Origin: Candidatus Latescibacterota bacterium
Lineage (GTDB): Bacteria; Krumholzibacteriota; Krumholzibacteriia; WVZY01; JAKEHA01
Direction: 5' to 3'
Assembly (NCBI GenBank): GCA_022615275.1
Contig: JAKEHA010000014.1
Coordinates: 1 to 15,257, forward strand
DNA length: 15,257 nucleotides
Positions 1 through 8,812 of the stretch are shown piece after piece. Numbering within the stretch: the stretch's first letter is position 1; every line of letters starts with the position of its first letter. Both the position numbers and the translations under genes were made by a program. The notes below the pieces were generated by a model, which saw only the letters and a program-made list of their open reading frames with translations, did no database searches and had not been told where the DNA came from.

Positions 1-1263
1 AGGAGCTGGGTCGAGCGCCGGAGCAGCTCGGCCCGATTCAACTCCGCGGCGATCTGGGCGGACGACTGGTGCACCTCGTCCCGCCGCGTCCACCAGGCTC
101 GAGAGTGCCACCATCAGGACGACGAAGGCGAGGCCGTTGAAAATCAGCCCGAGTCCGAACTTGCGCGGGATGGATGGATTCATCTTCCCCATCCTGATCC
201 ACAGCCAGGCCGCGATGGGTGCCAAGACGACGATCCCGATCGCGTTGACGGACTGGAACCACGCGTTGGGGAATATGAAACCGCCGGGCGCGCCCAAGTC
301 GCGGTCGACGATTTGGTCGGCGAGGAAGGTGAACGAGCTGCCCGCCTGCTCGAAGAACATCCAGAACAGAATATTGAAGGCGAAGATGACCAGCATCGCG
401 ATCGCGCGATCGCGTTGGACGGCACCTTCTCGCATGCCCTCCATCAGGATCATCACGCACAGCACGATGAACATCGCGGTCAAGAGCCACTGCAACTTGC
501 CCGCGCCGACCGACAGGAGGAAGTACACGATCGGGATCGCGACCAAGGCACCCAACCCGACGTATAGCACCTTGCGGCGTCCGCCGTCACCCTCGGGCGG
601 ACGGCCGATGCCCTGCAGCATCTTGCGGCCGAACCAGAACCACACCAAGCTGAACAGCATGCCGACGCCCGCGGTGATGAAGACCACCTTGTAGGCGGGC
701 ATCTCGGGTGTCCCGAAGACGCGATCCGCGAACCACCCGGTCAGGATGGGTGCGATGAACGCGCCCGCGTTGATGCCCATATAGAAGATGGTGAAGCCGG
801 AGTCGCGGCGCGGGTCGCCGGATGCGTACAGTTTCCCCACCATGGTGGAGATGTTGGGCTTGAACAGCCCATTGCCGGCGATGATGGTCGCGAGCCCGAG
901 CTTGAAGATCTGCTCGTTCGGCATCGAGACCATGAACAATCCGGCGGCCATGATGATCGCGCCCAAGAGGATCGAGCGCTGGTAGCCGAGGATGCGATCG
1001 GCGGCGTAGCCGCCGAAGATCGCGGCCGCGTACACGAGCGCGAGGTAGGCGCCGTAAATCAGGTTGGAAGGCGCCTGGCCGGATTGGTCGCCGTCGTGGA
1101 ACTGCGCCACCATGTACAGCACCAGCGCCCAGCGCATTCCGTAGAACGCGAAGCGCTCCCAGAACTCGGACATGAAGAGCATCCACAAGGGACGCGGATG
1201 TCCGAGGACCTGTTTGAACTCGGGGATCGTGCCCGTTACGGGCGGAGTCGCGGCACCGCTCAT
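1..1263 (-). CDS. POT/PTR family proton-coupled oligopeptide transporter (3' end missing)
   Basis: Inner-membrane major facilitator protein expected to import di- and tripeptides with protons. The reading frame is open from ATG 1263 to the window edge. Near the N-terminus it shows the POT proton-coupling motif ExxERF followed by FYGMR (EFWERFAFYGMRWAL), then GNGLFKPNIS and the second family signature FYMGINAGAFIAP, with many hydrophobic helices between. The start is supported by AAGGAG at 1276-1271, seven bases upstream. About 388 residues fit the family, which is usually 450-520 residues long, so the last helices are missing. From about base 100 leftward this frame becomes arginine- and proline-rich and no longer resembles a transporter, while another frame becomes plausible (see findings). 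Family assignment is firm; the exact peptide substrate is not visible. Confidence 0.9.
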   Translation of the reverse strand, partial: MSGAATPPVTGTIPEFKQVLGHPRPLWMLFMSEFWERFAFYGMRWALVLYMVAQFHDGDQSGQAPSNLIYGAYLALVYAAAIFGGYAADRILGYQRSILLGAIIMAAGLFMVSMPNEQIFKLGLATIIAGNGLFKPNISTMVGKLYASGDPRRDSGFTIFYMGINAGAFIAPILTGWFADRVFGTPEMPAYKVVFITAGVGMLFSLVWFWFGRKMLQGIGRPPEGDGGRRKVLYVGLGALVAIPIVYFLLSVGAGKLQWLLTAMFIVLCVMILMEGMREGAVQRDRAIAMLVIFAFNILFWMFFEQAGSSFTFLADQIVDRDLGAPGGFIFPNAWFQSVNAIGIVVLAPIAAWLWIRMGKMNPSIPRKFGLGLIFNGLAFVVLMVALSSLVDAAGRGAPVVRPDRRGVESGRAAPALDPAP

Positions 1264-1322
1264 GCGGTTTCTCCTTCCATGCAACGATACATGTGGGGGA
1301 GTTGCGTTCGGACAGTCGGGGG

Positions 1323-1352
1323 AGTCTAACTGCTTGGTAAAGAATGCGTCAA
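1323..1352 (-). promoter_or_regulatory. Candidate sigma70-type promoter of the peptide transporter gene
   Basis: On the minus strand TTGACG (1352-1347) is followed after 18 bases by TAGACT (1328-1323). These match five and four of six consensus positions. The predicted transcript starts near 1316, leaving about 50 bases of leader before ATG 1263. Inference from sequence match only. Confidence 0.4.
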
Positions 1353-1364
1353 GCCGTCACCGGG

Positions 1365-1394
1365 TTGCGAACCCCGGCCTCGCTGTGGTACGAT
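1365..1394 (+). promoter_or_regulatory. Candidate sigma70-type promoter of the small secreted protein
   Basis: TTGCGA (1365-1370), an 18-base spacer and TACGAT (1389-1394) lie about 45 bases before the start codon at 1441. With the opposite-facing candidate at 1323-1352 it would make this 177-base gap a divergent promoter region. Inference from sequence match only. Confidence 0.4.
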
Positions 1395-1440
1395 ATCCGT
1401 GCCTTCCTCGATTTCGACGAATATCCTCAGGAGGTTCCCG

Positions 1441-1995
1441 ATGCGAACCATCGCTCGTTCCTTGCTAACCGGCACCCTCCTCGTCGTCGCCACAGCGGTC
1501 CTAGCCGACGTGACCACTGTGACCTTCTTCGCCGCCGACAGCCCACCGCCCGCGATCGCGTGCGGCGAGACATGGACGGAAAGTGGGGTCGGTATGCGTT
1601 TCGAACCCTCGCTCGACGACGCATGCGCGGGCGCGTGTACCTACTACCGTGCCCATAACCTTCCGGGAAACGTCGTACTGGCGCCAGCGCGTCTGGTGAT
1701 CGACGCGGCGACGGTGGCAGGAATGGTCATATCGGTCGAGGCTGACACGCAGAACCCGTGCGGCGTGGGCTGCACGCTTCTGTCGGTCTACGACAACGGC
1801 ACCCTGGTCGCTTCGACGTCGGACGTGCTGGGTGGCCCGCTGGAGACTCTGTCGGTCGCAACTGGCGGAAACGCGATCACGGACATCGTGGTCTCATCCT
1901 GTGGAGTCGTGCTGCACGAGGTTCGCATCAGCCACGAAGGCCCGCTGCCGGCGGCGAACTCCACGTGGGGTGCGGTGAAGGCGCTGTACAGGTAG
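1441..1995 (+). CDS. Small secreted cysteine-containing protein of unknown function
   Basis: I do not recognise a family. The 184-residue product begins with a clear Sec signal peptide: MRT, a hydrophobic core (LLTGTLLVVATA) and a likely cut after VLA near residue 22. The start at 1441 is chosen because AGGAGG (1430-1435) sits five bases upstream; an in-frame ATG at 1399 lacks such a site and would spoil the signal peptide. The mature part is rich in Val, Thr, Gly and Ala, suggesting a beta fold. It has six cysteines, four of them in two C-x3-C pairs (ACAGAC and PCGVGC), consistent with disulfides outside the cytoplasm. The last residues, STWGAVKALYR, form a short aromatic/basic tail that may be a conserved end motif. 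It stands alone, convergent with the pyrimidine operon. Confidence 0.75.
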   Translation: MRTIARSLLTGTLLVVATAVLADVTTVTFFAADSPPPAIACGETWTESGVGMRFEPSLDDACAGACTYYRAHNLPGNVVLAPARLVIDAATVAGMVISVEADTQNPCGVGCTLLSVYDNGTLVASTSDVLGGPLETLSVATGGNAITDIVVSSCGVVLHEVRISHEGPLPAANSTWGAVKALYR

Positions 1996-2027
1996 GCCCT
2001 TCCTCCCGGCCTCCGGTCCGTGGTCGG

Positions 2028-2058
2028 TCGCTCACTTCACGAGGTCCTCGGTGAGCGA
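2028..2058. terminator. Hairpin between convergent genes, possible bidirectional terminator
   Basis: TCGCTCAC (2028-2035) and GTGAGCGA (2051-2058) form a perfect 8-bp stem around a 15-base loop. It lies in the 80-base gap between the stop of the secreted protein (1995) and the stop of pyrD (2076), where both units should end. There is no T-tract on either side, so termination is inferred from position and dyad symmetry. Confidence 0.4.
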
Positions 2059-2075
2059 AGAGTGCACGCGATACT

Positions 2076-2987
2076 CTACGCCGCGGGCGATGCGGACGCG
2101 CGAGCCCGCGCGCGCATCCACTCCGGGTTCTCCGCGAGCGCGTCGACGATGCGCTCCGGGAGGCCCGGATCATTATAGAGCGACGTCCCCACCTGGATGG
2201 CGGTCGCACCCGCGAGGAAGAATTTGCGCGCGTCGTCGATGGTGGCGATGCCGCCGATGCCGACGATGGGAATCGAGACCGCCTTCGCGCATTCCCACAC
2301 CTTCTGGAGCGCGATGGGGAGAATGGCGGGGCCGGAGTAGCCGGCACTCCCGCGCGCGAACACGGGCTTGCCGGTCTCCAAGTCGAAGTCGATGCCGACC
2401 AGCGTGTTGACGGCAGCGATGGCGTCGGCGCCGCCTTGCTCGGCCGCGCGCGCGACCGTGCCGACGTCGGTGATGTTGGGCGTCACTTTGATCCACAGCG
2501 ATTTCTTCGGGATGCGCTCTTTGACGATGCGCGAGATCTTTTCGACGAGCTGCGGGTTGCGCCCCTGGTCGAGCGCTTCGCCTTTGACATTGGGACACGA
2601 GAGATTGAGTTCGAGGCCCGCGTAGCCGTCCATGGGCGCGAATCGCTCCGCGAGTTTGATGAACTCGTCTTCGGTCTCCGCCGCGACACTGACCATGACA
2701 CCCACGTCGGGGCGCTGGTTCAACTGCGGGAGTTTTTCGTTCACGTAGCGGTCGAGGCCCACGTTCTCCAAGCCGATCGAGTTCAGCATTCCGTGCGGCA
2801 TTTCGTGGATGCGCGGCGGAAGGTTCCCCGCGCGCGGCAGCATGGTGATGGTCTTAGTCACGACACCGCCCAGGCGCGAAAGGTTCACCAGCGGCGAGTA
2901 CTCCTCGGCGTAGCCGCAAATCCCCGAGGCGATGAAAACCGGGTTCTTGAAGCGAACGGGGCCGATCTGGATCGAGATGTCGCCCAT
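2076..2987 (-). CDS. pyrD: Dihydroorotate dehydrogenase, class 1B catalytic subunit
   Basis: Oxidises dihydroorotate to orotate, the fourth step of UMP synthesis, using FMN; class 1B enzymes pass electrons through PyrK to NAD+. The 303-residue product has the usual class 1B length. It shows NLSCPNVKG with the expected catalytic cysteine at residue 131, an early lysine in VVTKTIT (residue 45) that usually contacts FMN and substrate, KVTPNITD, NTLVG, and the phosphate-binding segments GIGGI and GATAIQVGTSLY. Two ATGs are adjacent (2990 and 2987); 2987 gives the better spacing to a weak GAGG. It begins about 10 bases after the pyrK stop and is the last gene of the operon. The neighbouring pyrK supports class 1B. 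The alanine/arginine-rich last dozen residues look poorly conserved. Confidence 0.95.
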   Translation of the reverse strand: MGDISIQIGPVRFKNPVFIASGICGYAEEYSPLVNLSRLGGVVTKTITMLPRAGNLPPRIHEMPHGMLNSIGLENVGLDRYVNEKLPQLNQRPDVGVMVSVAAETEDEFIKLAERFAPMDGYAGLELNLSCPNVKGEALDQGRNPQLVEKISRIVKERIPKKSLWIKVTPNITDVGTVARAAEQGGADAIAAVNTLVGIDFDLETGKPVFARGSAGYSGPAILPIALQKVWECAKAVSIPIVGIGGIATIDDARKFFLAGATAIQVGTSLYNDPGLPERIVDALAENPEWMRARARASASPAA

Positions 2988-2997
2988 CATAGCCTCG

Positions 2998-3816
2998 TCA
3001 CGGCACCGGCAGCTCATCCCACTGCAAGACGCTCGCGTCGAAGACGGGCCCGTCGTGGCAGACGGTGCGATAGGGACTCCCGCCGTCGAGCTTGGTGGGG
3101 ACGACACACGCGCGGCAGGCACCCAGGGCGCAGCCCATACGATTTTCCAGTGAGGCGTAGTGCGGAATCGCGAGCCGATCGGCGAGCTTCTGCACAGCCT
3201 TCATCATTACAGTCGGCCCGCACGAGAACAACACATCGGCCGGCTCTTCTTCGATGACGGCGGCTGCGAGCTGCACCACGTTCCCTTTGAACCCGTAGCT
3301 CCCGTCGTCGGTCGCGAGCGACACGCCCGTGCGCTCCAAAGCGACGTGCTCGAGAAAGAGGTCCTCGCGCGTGCGCGCGCCGTATAGCAGTCGATAACCC
3401 TCGCCGAGTTTTCCCGGCGCGCGGAATCCGTAGAAGTACAAGGGAGCCAAGCCCACTCCCCCGCCGATCGCGACGATGCGCTTCTCCGGCAGCACCGGGT
3501 ACGCGTGACCGAGCGGTCCGTAGAAGTGCAGCGTGTCGCCTTCGCGCGCGCGGCGCAGCGCCTGCGAGCCGGGGCCGACTTCGACGATCACCAACTCGAT
3601 GGCGTCGCGCGTGCAATCGTGAATACTGAACGGCCGGCGCAAAAAGAAACGATCGTCGGGTGTGGGCACCGCGACGTGGACGAACTGCCCCGCGGCCGGA
3701 TCGATGAAGTCGCGCGGGCGCTCGAGTCGCAGCAGGAAGTAGCGCCGGCTCAGGCGTACGTTGGAAAGAACGCGGGCGTGGTATTCGTGCGCGCGAGCGG
3801 GGACGAACTCGCCCAT
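2998..3816 (-). CDS. pyrK: Dihydroorotate dehydrogenase electron-transfer subunit
   Basis: Iron-sulfur flavoprotein partner of PyrD that carries electrons from FMN to NAD+ through FAD and a [2Fe-2S] cluster. The 272-residue protein shows, in order, a ferredoxin-reductase-like barrel with the FAD motif RRPFSIHD, the nucleotide-binding loop GGGVGLAPLYF, the segment FSCGPTVMM, and a C-terminal cluster-binding pattern C229-x4-C234-x2-C237-x15-C253 (MGCALGACRAC ... TVCHDGP), the PyrK arrangement. The start at 3816 is chosen because it lies one base after the stop of the upstream lipoprotein gene; a longer open frame upstream to 3897 has no family content and would overlap that gene. Recognition is firm. 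Confidence 0.95.
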   Translation of the reverse strand: MGEFVPARAHEYHARVLSNVRLSRRYFLLRLERPRDFIDPAAGQFVHVAVPTPDDRFFLRRPFSIHDCTRDAIELVIVEVGPGSQALRRAREGDTLHFYGPLGHAYPVLPEKRIVAIGGGVGLAPLYFYGFRAPGKLGEGYRLLYGARTREDLFLEHVALERTGVSLATDDGSYGFKGNVVQLAAAVIEEEPADVLFSCGPTVMMKAVQKLADRLAIPHYASLENRMGCALGACRACVVPTKLDGGSPYRTVCHDGPVFDASVLQWDELPVP

Positions 3817-3817
3817 G

Positions 3818-5440
3818 CTAGCCGCCGCCTTGCGTGGTGTCACTGGGCGCTGCCGTGGTGTCTTGGGGCGCGGGCTGAGGCGGCGTGGGAACCGCACCCG
3901 CCGGCTGTTGCGGCGCGTGCGCCGTGTCCGACGGAGCCGGTTGCGGCGGGACGACGCGCGGCGGCTCGCGCCGCGGCGGCTGTGTGGGCTGCGACGTGCC
4001 CGGCGTGACCGCGGTGGCCGTCCTCATGAGGTCCGAGTACGGAGGCGGCAGCGGCGCGCCTTTGTAGAACGCATACGCGAGTTGCGCCTGCTGACTAGCG
4101 GGATACTTCGTGCGCAGAACGTCGTACCATTCGCGCGCTTTGGCGGTGTCGCCGAGTACCACACCGTGGATGTAGCCCAGTGCGTACACGGCGCGCGGCG
4201 CGTACTCGCTGTCCGGGAAATCGGTCGCCACCTTTTCGTAGCTCGGAATCGCCTTCTCCGCGTTGTTGAACTGAGTGAGTTGAGTCTCGGCCATCGAGAA
4301 GGTGCGCATCGCGATTGCTTCCGGGCTATCGTCGCCCGAGGTCTGCTGGAGCCTCAAGACACGGCCGATGTTGGAGCTGCGCTTGATCGCCTCCTCGGCG
4401 AAGGGCGACCCCGAGTATGCGCGCGGGACTTCCTGGTAGTTGGTCTGCGCGGTCTGCAGGCTGTCCATGCCTTCGTAGATCTCACCCAGACGGAAGTGGG
4501 CTTCGGCCGCGTACACGCCGCGCGCGAATCGCTTGGCGACGTCCTTGTAGTTGCTGATCGCCTTGGTAGTCGAATCGATCCCGGCATACGCGCTCGCGCG
4601 CAAGAGCACGAGCTCGGGCTCTTTGGTGGAACCCGGGGGGAGTTTCCGGACACGGCGCAGCGTCTCGAGAGCATTCGCATATTCTCCGAGCTGCTCCTGC
4701 ACCCGCGCCATACCCATCAGCACGTCGAAGCGAACGTTCTCCGGGATGCGCGATTCGCTCATGCGTTCGTAGATCGCCAAGCTCTCCTTGTAGAGATCCT
4801 TCTCGGTCAGGATCTCGGCCATTTCGACCTGCGCGCGGAAGCGATAATCGGACCTCCCATGATCATCCTCGAGGACCTGGAGTGCGGTCCCGGCTTCCTT
4901 GTTCAGGTCCATCTGCATGAGGCTGATGCACAAGAGGTACAACGCCTCGGCGCGATCGTCGTGGCCGCGATACCGTTCGACGAAGGCGTGCAGAACCTGG
5001 ATGGCGAGATCGTACTTCTTGGCCGCAACCAGGCACTTGCCCTTGAAGAAGGCGGCGTCATCGAGCAAATTGCTCTTCGGGTAGCGCGTCTCCAACGTGT
5101 CGAGTGCCGCGACGGCTTGGTCGAACTCGTCCAGGCGATAGAGCGCCTTGGCCGATAGGAGCATGGCGTCGTCGACGTGACGGCTGTCGGGGTAGTTCGC
5201 GATCACGTTCTTGCACTTCTCGACGACGGCTTCGTACTGCGCGGCTTGCGGGTTGCGGCCGGCCGGTGTCGTGCTCGCGACGGCGCCGCTCGCGGCCTGG
5301 GCTGCCGCGGCGCGCTCCTGGGTCTTCTCCGCCTCGGCGAACTTCTCCTCCGCATTGTAGAGCGTGTTGTAGTACGCGCAGCTCGCACCCAACAGCGCGA
5401 GTACTCCCGCTCCCACCATGACGATTCGCCGCGCGAGCAT
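3818..5440 (-). CDS. TPR-repeat lipoprotein, BamD/CpoB-like, embedded in the pyrimidine operon
   Basis: Predicted membrane-anchored lipoprotein of 540 residues. The start MLARRIVMVGAGVLALLGASC has a lipobox (LGAS) with Cys21, followed by AYYNTLYNAEEKF. Most of the protein is degenerate tetratricopeptide repeats with signatures such as YPDSRHVDDA, YPKSNLLDDAAFF, FPDSEYAPRAVYALG and YPASQQAQLAYAF, the style of BamD and CpoB/YbgF proteins that organise outer-membrane assembly. The last ~75 residues are a proline/glutamine/threonine-rich, low-complexity tail. It is longer than BamD (about 240 residues), so a BamD role is not assured. ATG 5440 follows the pyrC stop after one base; GTG 5449 is also in frame but would lengthen the signal peptide. 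No Shine-Dalgarno is evident, suggesting translational coupling. Its place between pyrC and pyrK is odd: nothing in it suggests pyrimidine chemistry. Confidence 0.88.
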   Translation of the reverse strand: MLARRIVMVGAGVLALLGASCAYYNTLYNAEEKFAEAEKTQERAAAAQAASGAVASTTPAGRNPQAAQYEAVVEKCKNVIANYPDSRHVDDAMLLSAKALYRLDEFDQAVAALDTLETRYPKSNLLDDAAFFKGKCLVAAKKYDLAIQVLHAFVERYRGHDDRAEALYLLCISLMQMDLNKEAGTALQVLEDDHGRSDYRFRAQVEMAEILTEKDLYKESLAIYERMSESRIPENVRFDVLMGMARVQEQLGEYANALETLRRVRKLPPGSTKEPELVLLRASAYAGIDSTTKAISNYKDVAKRFARGVYAAEAHFRLGEIYEGMDSLQTAQTNYQEVPRAYSGSPFAEEAIKRSSNIGRVLRLQQTSGDDSPEAIAMRTFSMAETQLTQFNNAEKAIPSYEKVATDFPDSEYAPRAVYALGYIHGVVLGDTAKAREWYDVLRTKYPASQQAQLAYAFYKGAPLPPPYSDLMRTATAVTPGTSQPTQPPRREPPRVVPPQPAPSDTAHAPQQPAGAVPTPPQPAPQDTTAAPSDTTQGGG

Positions 5441-5441
5441 G

Positions 5442-6760
5442 CTACACACCGACTTTCGCGGGGAGGACGGAGACGCCGTCGACCAGGGTGTGCTTGACGC
5501 GGCCCGTCACCGCGTGACCGATGAACGCCGAGTTGCGCGACTTCGAATGGAGCGCATCCGCACGCACCGTCCACTCTTCGTTGGGGTCGAACAGGACCAG
5601 GTCGGCGGGAACGCCGCGCGCGAGCGTGCCGCCGGGAATTCCCAGGCACTGCGCGGGTTTGTTCGTGATGAGTGCCAGCGCTTGCGGGAGCGTCATGTGC
5701 CCCGGCTTCACCAGGTGCTTCACGAGGAGCGGGAACATGGTCTCCAGGCCGACCGACCCGTTGGGCGCCGCGTTGAACTCGACCTGCTTCTCGTGCGCGG
5801 CGTGGGGCGCGTGATCCGACGCGACGCAGTCGATAGTACCGTCCTTCAGCGCTTCGATCATCGCCTCACGGTCTTCCTCGCCGCGCAAGGGCGGGTTGAT
5901 CTTCTTGTTGGTGTCGTACGTGACCAGGTCCTTGTCTTCGAGACACAGATAATGGGGCGCCGTCTCCGCCGTAACCGGGAGGCCGTCTTCCTTGGCGCGT
6001 CGAATCAGCGCCACCGACCCGCACGTCGACATGTGGGCGGCGTGGAATCGGGCACCCCGGACCGACTTCAAGATAAGCAAATCCCGCGCGAGACACACTT
6101 CCTCACTGTGAGCGGGAATACCCTTCAGCCCCAGTTTGGTGGAATAGAAGCCCTCGTGCATCACGCCCTCGCCGGAGGCCGCCATGTCCTCGCAGTGCTC
6201 GATGAACGGAATCCCGAGCGGGGCCGCGTACTCCATGACGCGCCGCGCCATCTCCGCGCTCGCCACCGGCGAGCCGTCGTCGGTGACCGCGACCGCGCCC
6301 GCCGCGACCAGCTCGTGGTACTCGGAGAGGATTTCGCCCTTACGGCCCTTGGTGGCCGCGGCGATCGGGTACACGCGCGCGCGCCCCGCGATCTTCGCCT
6401 GCTTCAAGATGAACTCGACCACGCTGGGGTCGTCGATGGCCGGATTCGTGTTGGGCATGCACGCGACCGCCGTGAAGCCGCCCGCCACCGCTGCCAAGGT
6501 CCCCGACGCGACCGTCTCCTTGTACTCGTGACCCGGTTCGCGCAAGTGCACGTGGATGTCGATGAAGCCGGGCGCGAGGTGGAGTCCCCCTCCATCGTAG
6601 ATGGGAAGCGAGGCCTCCTTGGCGCGGCCGCGTTCGACCGCGTCGATCCTGCCCTCGACGATCGCGACGTGACCCGGGTACGACGTGTTGCGCACCGGGT
6701 CGACCACGACCACGTTGTCGATGATGTAGGACGTGTGAGTGAGATTCGCGAGCTTCAGCA

Positions 6761-6764
<4 letters not shown>
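5442..6764 (-). CDS. pyrC: Dihydroorotase, class I
   Basis: Cyclises N-carbamoyl-aspartate to dihydroorotate, the third step of UMP synthesis, in the cytoplasm with a metal centre. The 440-residue protein is of class I amidohydrolase length. It shows the metal-binding HVHLREPG (His71, His73), GFTAVACMPNTNP for substrate binding, VTDDG, the metal histidine in FIEHCED, the histidine in FHAAHMST, and the catalytic aspartate in ASDHAPH. The class I family often has HISTxxS at the third site; here it is HMSTCGS. The start ATG 6764 overlaps the pyrB stop in the arrangement ATGATG; 6761 is an adjacent in-frame alternative. An open frame continues upstream to 7187 but is a shadow of pyrB. It follows pyrB and precedes the TPR lipoprotein with one base between. 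Confidence 0.96.
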
Positions 6765-8362
<1,598 letters not shown>

Positions 8363-8400
8363 AGCGCGAAGCAGCGGCGACGAACGCCGATGTGTGGATT

Positions 8401-8439
8401 CTCGACCCCTTGCTGGCCTCCCGGACCAGCTTTAAAAGG
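8401..8439 (-). promoter_or_regulatory. PyrR-binding RNA hairpin and antiterminator strand of the pyr leader
   Basis: In minus-strand RNA order: CCTT (8439-8436), TTAAA as an unpaired 5' bulge, upper stem GCTGG (8430-8426) with CCAGC (8416-8412), a loop TCCGGGAGG, then AAGG (8411-8408) closing the lower stem. This repeats the two-stem architecture and the UCC...GAGG loop core of PyrR anti-antiterminators. The following GGGGTCGAG (8409-8401) can pair with CTCGCCCTC (8364-8356), the 5' arm of the terminator, in 8 of 9 positions, so it forms an antiterminator that competes both with the PyrR hairpin and with the terminator. Family knowledge: PyrR with UMP or UTP stabilises the hairpin and so permits termination. 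Confidence 0.85.
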
Positions 8440-8452
8440 ATCTGTCCCGAGG

Positions 8453-8481
8453 ATGGTAGGGCTTCCCGGGCCGCGAGGCAA
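8453..8481 (-). promoter_or_regulatory. Candidate promoter of the pyr operon
   Basis: TTGCCT (8481-8476), a 17-base spacer and TACCAT (8458-8453) each match four of six sigma70 positions. The predicted transcript would start near 8446, a few bases before the PyrR-binding hairpin, as expected for an attenuator leader of about 150 bases. Confidence 0.5.
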
Positions 8482-8571
8482 GGGGATTCTTGAGGGGGGG
8501 CCGGGCTGCTGGCTTGTACGCGCCCAATCCCGTAGGAATCTCGCCCGGCCCACCACAAACGAGGAGTTCCC

Positions 8572-8607
8572 ATGTCACCCGCACGCGTTTTCACCACACC
8601 TGCGTGA
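8572..8607 (+). CDS. Tiny leader ORF (11 codons) coupled to a small downstream ORF
   Basis: ATG 8572 is preceded by GAGGAG at 8561-8566 with ideal spacing of five bases. It encodes MSPARVFTTPA and stops at TGA 8605-8607. That stop overlaps the GTG that could start the next small ORF (GTGA at 8604-8607). Either it is a coupling peptide, or one base is missing in the sequence (for example in the TTTT run at 8588-8591), in which case both ORFs are one 55-residue protein beginning here. No family recognised. Confidence 0.4.
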   Translation: MSPARVFTTPA

Positions 8608-8738
8608 TCGCTGTGCTGGACCGGACCATCGAGCACATCGAGGCCGCCCGCGAGGTCGGCGTCACGACCTATCCGGTTCGAGTCATCGACCGGCCCACGC
8701 CGATTGAGGCCATCGCATCGCAGCCGAAGCAGACTTAG
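8604..8738 (+). CDS. Small protein of unknown function (44 residues)
   Basis: The frame from GTG 8604 encodes 44 residues with an amphipathic helix-like stretch (VLDRTIEHIEAAREVG) followed by VTTYPVRVIDRPTPIEAIA. Third codon positions are mostly G or C (about 36 of 43), which supports real coding in this high-GC genome. It has no ribosome-binding site of its own; translation would rely on the overlapping 11-codon ORF or on a repaired frame that joins them. A strong hairpin (8761-8795) follows at the right distance for a terminator. It is divergent from the pyr operon and convergent with the beta-helix lipoprotein gene. I know no family for it. Confidence 0.4.
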   Translation: MIAVLDRTIEHIEAAREVGVTTYPVRVIDRPTPIEAIASQPKQT

Positions 8739-8760
8739 TCTGCGCGGACGGGCCCCGTGA

Positions 8761-8795
8761 AACGCCCCCGTGGATGGAGTCTCCACTGGGGCGTT
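8761..8795. terminator. Strong hairpin between convergent units
   Basis: AACGCCCC (8761-8768) pairs perfectly with GGGGCGTT (8788-8795), and inside it GTGGA (8770-8774) pairs with TCCAC (8782-8786), with one C-T mismatch between the stems and a 7-base loop. It sits between the small plus-strand ORF (ends 8738) and the stop of the minus-strand lipoprotein gene (8813). There is no clear T-tract, so a bidirectional terminator is the likeliest reading but not proven. Confidence 0.55.
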
Positions 8796-8812
8796 CGCGG
8801 TCGCGCCGAGGC

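Noticed and set aside
3898..4020. Repetitive-looking GC-rich tract at the end of the TPR gene
   Set aside because: It encodes the proline/glutamine-rich tail in frame; no direct repeat units with regular length, so neither a CRISPR array nor a tandem repeat.
3761..5158. 465-codon open frame on the plus strand
   Set aside because: Antisense to the TPR lipoprotein gene; low-complexity arginine-rich sequence and no ribosome-binding site.
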